A stretch of 36,896 bases of DNA from CAZKFN01 sp964552035 (GTDB lineage: Bacteria > Bacteroidota > Bacteroidia > Flavobacteriales_E > Vicingaceae). Below are positions 32,966-36,896 of the stretch, piece after piece. Positions within the stretch are counted from its first letter, which is position 1. The number at the start of each line of letters is the position of its first letter. The DNA lies in assembly GCA_964552035.1 (NCBI GenBank), contig CAZKFN010000015.1, positions 1 through 36,896 of the forward strand. Direction: 5' to 3'. Made by a program: the position numbers and the translations under genes. The notes under the pieces were generated by a model. The model was not told the DNA's origin. It did not search any database and saw nothing but the letters and a program-made list of their open reading frames with translations.

Positions 32966-33586
32966 CTATAACGAAATCAGATAATAGCTTTATTTTTGAT
33001 TTACAAAAATGAACTAGCCGTATAATATATATAGTTGGGAATATTATGCGGGTCATTGTTTTTTATATTACCTCTGGATTTTTTAATGAAACCTTAGCTA
33101 TACATCCCGGAAGTAAATAATTAAAAAAAGCCTCAAAAAATAACTTCAGTACAGTTGATTAAACTATTAATTTAGTCAATAATCCCAAATCAAACAAAAA
33201 GGAAGTTCTTTAGAATCAATGAATTTAGTTATTTGGTTTATAGCTGCTATAAAATTATTTACTACATCTATAAAATAGCATAACAATTTATTATTGTGAA
33301 TGTCCTTAGTACTAGGTAAAACCTTATAATTTACGCTAGCCTTTTAAAGCTTTTTAAAGAGGTTCCTCATCTTCCTTAAACTTCAATTCCCTTCTAGCCT
33401 TAAATATTACCAATTAACCTATTCTTTATTCCAATTGAAGTAGAAAATCTTATCTTCGTAGAGTATTTAACCTATATATGGTATAATTAACTGCTGTAAT
33501 TAATGTCAAATGCTATTATTAAACGGTTTTATCATTTTAAGTAATTATAGTAAAGGTTTTATTAATGTATTTTAAAGTTATTAGTT
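32966..33586. other. Long AT-rich non-coding stretch
   Basis: About 620 bases with no gene I can support on either strand. The longest notable open frame is on the minus strand around 33190-33345 (about 50 codons, ending LPFCLIWDY), but it has no ATG, GTG or TTG start in a sensible place. It may be a remnant of a lost gene. No -7 element for the M43 gene is evident. Confidence 0.5.
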
Positions 33587-35026
33587 ATGAAAAAGTTTCT
33601 ACTATTTTTCTTTGTATTAATTGCAATACTTCATATAAACGCCCAATCAATTGTCAATGAAATACTAAAAGGGAATCCTCCTTCAAGTTCTTCTGCCGAG
33701 GTCATAGGTTGTGGTCATTTTAGTCTTATGGAGGCTAAAAATCAACAAATTGTCAATTATATAGAATCCATGGACCAGCAAATGCTTCAAATTAAAAAAA
33801 ATATAGCACATCAAAAAGAAATGCGCTCTTTTGGTGAAGATGAAGTGGTCAAAATACAAATGGTCTTCCATGTTGTATATAACAATGAAGATGAAAATAT
33901 TCCGGATTCAGTTTTATACAACCAAGTTAAAATACTTAATGAAAGCTTTAGAAGAACAAATGCAGATACCGTTAATACCAGAAGCGAATTTAGAAACCTG
34001 GTAGGAGATAGTAAAATTGAATTTGAACTAGCACAAAAGGACCCTGCTGGCAATCCCAGCAATGGAATTGTGAGGCATTCTACAAATGTTGAATACTTTG
34101 GAGGAATATTACCGTACGCAGCACACCAACAGCAAGAAATTGTAGATTGGATAACGGATAGCCTTTATTATAATCTATTTAGAATTACCAAAGATGGATT
34201 AGGAGGTTCAGATGCTTGGGATACCGATAGATACTTTAATGTTTGGATTGGGGATTTACGTATTTTTGAACCTAAATTCAACAATTTTGAAGAATTAGTT
34301 TTTTTTGCGTTGGGAACCCCCCCAATGGAAAAAATGTTGCATTGGCCAGATTCTGTAATGGAAGTGTTTAAAGATTTTGAGCAGGGTGTCCTTATACATT
34401 ATCCAATAGTAGGAGGGAACAACCCGAACCTCCTTCCTCCTCCATACCAACCCTATAATAACCTTGTAAAATCAGGAAAAGTGTTGGTTCACGAAGCTGG
34501 ACATTATTTAGGATTGCGACACATTTGGGGGGATGGAGATTGTTCATTTGATGATTTTATTGACGATACACCCAATGCTAATTCAGATAGTCAATGGGCT
34601 TGCAATCACAATAGAAACACCTGTGTGGATGATATTTTTGGACTTGATTTACCAGATATGGTAGAAAACTACATGGATTATTCCAATGGTGCTTGTCAAA
34701 ACTCCTTTACCAAAGGGCAAATTGAAATGATGCGTTATATTTTAGCTCAGTACCGAGGAAATACGCTGGGGCTTGAACGCTCTACTTTATCCTCGGATTT
34801 TAATCTTTATCCCAATCCTACTAGCCAGAAGGTTTACCTTCAATCGCCTGCTGTTAGCTCCCTTCTAAAAGTTTATATATATAATCCTTTAGGCCAGTTG
34901 ATTTATAAAGAAGAGCATAAAAATATGGATATAATTACCCTTGATTTAGAAGGAGAAAAAGGCTTGTATTTGGTCAAAGTGCTTTCCAAAGGACAACAAA
35001 CTACTTTTAAGGTACTAAAACATTAA
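33587..35026 (+). CDS. Secreted M43 (pappalysin-like) zinc metalloprotease with T9SS sorting domain
   Basis: A metzincin-type secreted protease. The signal peptide (MKKFLLFFFVLIAILHINAQ) is followed by a pro-region and a catalytic domain from ~85 to 385. The zinc motif is HEAGHYLGLRH (H302, E303, H306, H312), extended by IWGDGDC, and the Met-turn is VENYMDYSNG with M363. Calcium- and disulfide-supporting residues surround DDTPNANSDSQWAC. Compared with other M43 members there is a longer segment (residues ~227-285) between the strand VWIGDL and the helix with the zinc motif. The C-terminus is a type A sorting domain (FNLYPNPTSQ, YIYNPLGQLIYKEEH, GLYLVKVLSKG), so the enzyme is a T9SS substrate, like the S1 protease upstream. 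Confidence 0.94.
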   Translation: MKKFLLFFFVLIAILHINAQSIVNEILKGNPPSSSSAEVIGCGHFSLMEAKNQQIVNYIESMDQQMLQIKKNIAHQKEMRSFGEDEVVKIQMVFHVVYNNEDENIPDSVLYNQVKILNESFRRTNADTVNTRSEFRNLVGDSKIEFELAQKDPAGNPSNGIVRHSTNVEYFGGILPYAAHQQQEIVDWITDSLYYNLFRITKDGLGGSDAWDTDRYFNVWIGDLRIFEPKFNNFEELVFFALGTPPMEKMLHWPDSVMEVFKDFEQGVLIHYPIVGGNNPNLLPPPYQPYNNLVKSGKVLVHEAGHYLGLRHIWGDGDCSFDDFIDDTPNANSDSQWACNHNRNTCVDDIFGLDLPDMVENYMDYSNGACQNSFTKGQIEMMRYILAQYRGNTLGLERSTLSSDFNLYPNPTSQKVYLQSPAVSSLLKVYIYNPLGQLIYKEEHKNMDIITLDLEGEKGLYLVKVLSKGQQTTFKVLKH

Positions 35027-35230
35027 AAAAATGAATATTTTGTTAAAAATGCATAGTAAATGGAGATTAAAAACTTAATAAACCTACGATAACTACCACA
35101 AAAAGTAAGAAGATCCCTTAGATATTAATCTTCCTATGTAGGACACCAATAGGTTTTATTGACAAAATTAACGTTTGGGCAACACATCCATATTTTAAGG
35201 GGTTTTTAAAAGCAACAAATACTAGTACTC

Positions 35231-36896
35231 ATGAAAAAGTTTTTATTTATACTTATTTTTTTTCCCTTTTATGGATTTTCACAAGCCCAACACCAAGAGA
35301 AATATTGGCAACAACAGGTTGATAGCAAAATAGAAGTGCAGTTGGATGAGGAAAAGCATTATCTACATGGATCTATTACCATAACTTATTATAACAATTC
35401 ACCAGATTCACTGAATTTTATTTACTTCCATCTTTATCCCAATGCATACAAAAATAATGAAACAGCTTTTAACCAACAAAATATAGAAAATGGTTCTACT
35501 AGCTTTCATTTCAGTGATGAAGAGGATAGAGGGTATATAGACAGCTTGGAATTTGAAGTAAATGGAGTAGAAGCAAGTATTTCTTCCACTGCAAATCTTG
35601 ATGTTGTAAAATTAAATTTACCTCAAACTTTATCGCCTGGAGGAAACATTACTATCTCCACGCCTTTTAGAGTGAAAATACCTAAAACCTTTTCAAGGCT
35701 GGGTCATGATGGAAATTCATATCAAATTTCTCAATGGTTCCCTAAACCTGCCGTTTACGATAAGAAAGGATGGCATCCTATGCCTTATTTAGATCAAGGG
35801 GAGTTTTATAGTGAATTTGGGTCTTACGATGTTAAAATAACCTTACCTGAAAGCTATATTGTTATGGCAACAGGTAATTTGCAAAATAAAAATGAAATTC
35901 ATTGGTTAGACAGCTTAGCAAGCCTGCCCATTCCCGATAAAAGCCCGACTTTTAAACAAAAATCAACTGGTGAGAATTTAAAAACCCTACATTTTAAAGA
36001 AGCAAATATTCATGATTTTGCTTGGTTTGCCGATAGAAATTGGATCGTTAGAAAGAAAATTATAACCTTACCTGAAGGGCTGGAAGTAGAAGCCTGGTCT
36101 TGTTATTTTCACCAACACAAAACAGGTTGGGAAGAAAGCATTCAAGATATTGAAACTGCTATTTTAGGGTATAGTAAGAAAGTTGGGAGTTATCCTTATC
36201 AAACAGTAAAAGTAGTAGAAGGAGCATTGACCGCAGGAGGAGGGATGGAATATCCTACTGTTACGGTGATTGCTTCCACCAACAACAGAGGTACGATTAA
36301 TACTGCCATTATTCATGAGGTTGGACACAATTGGTTTTATGGGGTTCTGGGAAGCAATGAAAGGGCTTTTCCCTGGATGGATGAAGGGATTAATAGCTTT
36401 TATGAGAGTAAATTAACCCATACAGACGAGGGGGTTTCTAAAATTTTACACGGGACCTCTGAAAATTATTTAGCTTATGCACTTCTTGCGGGAACACACT
36501 CTTTACAAGCTTCTAACCTTTCTTCTGAGGAATACAAATACTTTAATTATGCGGTCGATATTTATTATAAATTACCCTTGTATTTTTATTGGTTAGAACA
36601 GTATATGGGAGCAGATAATTTCGAAAAAGCCATGAAGGATTATTTTCAATTGTTTAAATTTATGCATCCTCAGCCTGAAGATTTTGAAAGGGTTTTTAAA
36701 GCTCATGCCACTGCAGATATTAGTTGGTTTTTTACGGCTTTAAGCAGGGCAGAAGGAATTAATTTTGCACTAAAAACAGCTCGATTTAGAAAAAATAAAG
36801 TAGAGCTTGAGATAAAAAACAAAACAGGGTTTCCCGCACCGGTATTAATTCTACTTCAAGGGGTAGATGCTCAGGGAGAGAGAGTAGTTGAAAAGG
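35231..36896 (+). CDS. M1-family aminopeptidase, partial (3' end beyond window)
   Basis: The frame runs from ATG 35231 off the end of the window (555 codons seen). A signal peptide (MKKFLFILIFFPFYGFSQAQ) is followed by an N-terminal beta domain (LDEEKHYLHGSITITYYNNSPDSLNFIYFHLYPNAY). The catalytic domain has the M1 zinc motif HEVGHNW (H362, E363, H366), the third ligand E385 in WMDEGIN 18 residues further on, and the GGGMEYP stretch that replaces GAMEN as the substrate-binding loop. Known M1 enzymes remove N-terminal amino acids; members with this signature in Bacteroidota are usually exported and long (about 600-800 aa). Motif spacing is intact. No T9SS sorting domain can be judged because the C-terminus is missing. 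Confidence 0.93.
   Translation, partial: MKKFLFILIFFPFYGFSQAQHQEKYWQQQVDSKIEVQLDEEKHYLHGSITITYYNNSPDSLNFIYFHLYPNAYKNNETAFNQQNIENGSTSFHFSDEEDRGYIDSLEFEVNGVEASISSTANLDVVKLNLPQTLSPGGNITISTPFRVKIPKTFSRLGHDGNSYQISQWFPKPAVYDKKGWHPMPYLDQGEFYSEFGSYDVKITLPESYIVMATGNLQNKNEIHWLDSLASLPIPDKSPTFKQKSTGENLKTLHFKEANIHDFAWFADRNWIVRKKIITLPEGLEVEAWSCYFHQHKTGWEESIQDIETAILGYSKKVGSYPYQTVKVVEGALTAGGGMEYPTVTVIASTNNRGTINTAIIHEVGHNWFYGVLGSNERAFPWMDEGINSFYESKLTHTDEGVSKILHGTSENYLAYALLAGTHSLQASNLSSEEYKYFNYAVDIYYKLPLYFYWLEQYMGADNFEKAMKDYFQLFKFMHPQPEDFERVFKAHATADISWFFTALSRAEGINFALKTARFRKNKVELEIKNKTGFPAPVLILLQGVDAQGERVVEK

Noticed and set aside
33190..33345. Minus-strand open frame of about 50 codons in the gap before the M43 gene
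   Set aside because: No usable start codon, no recognised motif, and the surrounding sequence is AT-rich noise.
35100..35140. GAAGAT/ATCTTC inverted repeat between the M43 and M1 genes
   Set aside because: Six-base stem with a 13-base AT-rich loop and no T tract; expected by chance in such sequence.
1..36896. CRISPR arrays, prophage, toxin-antitoxin pairs, tRNA or rRNA genes
   Set aside because: No regularly spaced repeats, phage structural or integrase genes, paired small toxin-antitoxin genes or RNA-gene signatures were seen.

Overview
The window looks like a chromosomal segment of a Bacteroidota bacterium, most likely of the class Flavobacteriia. The DNA is AT-rich. Two secreted proteases end in a type IX secretion (T9SS) sorting domain with a YPNP motif. 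Gene starts are repeatedly preceded by the Bacteroidota -7 element TAnnTTTG. Gene neighbourhoods such as LptD/AmiC/MlaD and ZapA/6S RNA/RNase Y are typical of the group. Two runs of exactly ten N (15558-15567 and 28708-28717) show that this is a draft scaffold, possibly a metagenome-assembled genome.

Region 1 (1-6687) is envelope and redox. A 3'-truncated lptD gene on the minus strand diverges from a plus-strand run: an amidase (AmiC type), an MlaD/MCE protein, a membrane 4Fe-4S protein, a CCG-domain Fe-S protein and a small conserved protein of unknown function. The two Fe-S proteins look like a split heterodisulfide-reductase-type quinone reductase. Region 2 (6684-9826, minus) holds an M23 peptidase, a carboxypeptidase-regulatory-like protein and a YdcF/SanA-family protein. 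Region 3 (9963-12981, plus) holds a coiled-coil protein, ZapA, a probable 6S RNA, RNase Y and MscL.

Region 4 (13088-14630, plus) has a fatty acid desaturase with a perfect 14-bp palindrome upstream and a small unknown protein. Region 5 (14634-18826, minus) is a very tight operon: TPR protein, phosphosulfolactate synthase (ComA), rhodanese, DUF368 membrane protein (crossed by a scaffold gap) and AroE. Region 6 (18971-25858, plus) holds GlmM, a cysteine desulfurase, an MBL-fold hydrolase and an M16 peptidase pair, ending at a strong terminator.

Region 7 (25859-36896) is looser and has long non-coding stretches. It contains two T9SS-secreted proteases (S1 and M43), a small lipoprotein, a decayed ArsR-like regulator, a DUF4153 membrane protein, a GNAT acetyltransferase and a 3'-truncated M1 aminopeptidase. 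The many secreted peptidases suggest a protein-degrading heterotroph.

I did not see a phage, a CRISPR array, an intact insertion sequence, rRNA or tRNA. I also found no clearly new defence or mobile system. The most interesting items are the 6S RNA candidate, the ComA operon, the split Fe-S quinone reductase pair, the palindrome before the desaturase, and the palindromic element beside a scaffold break.
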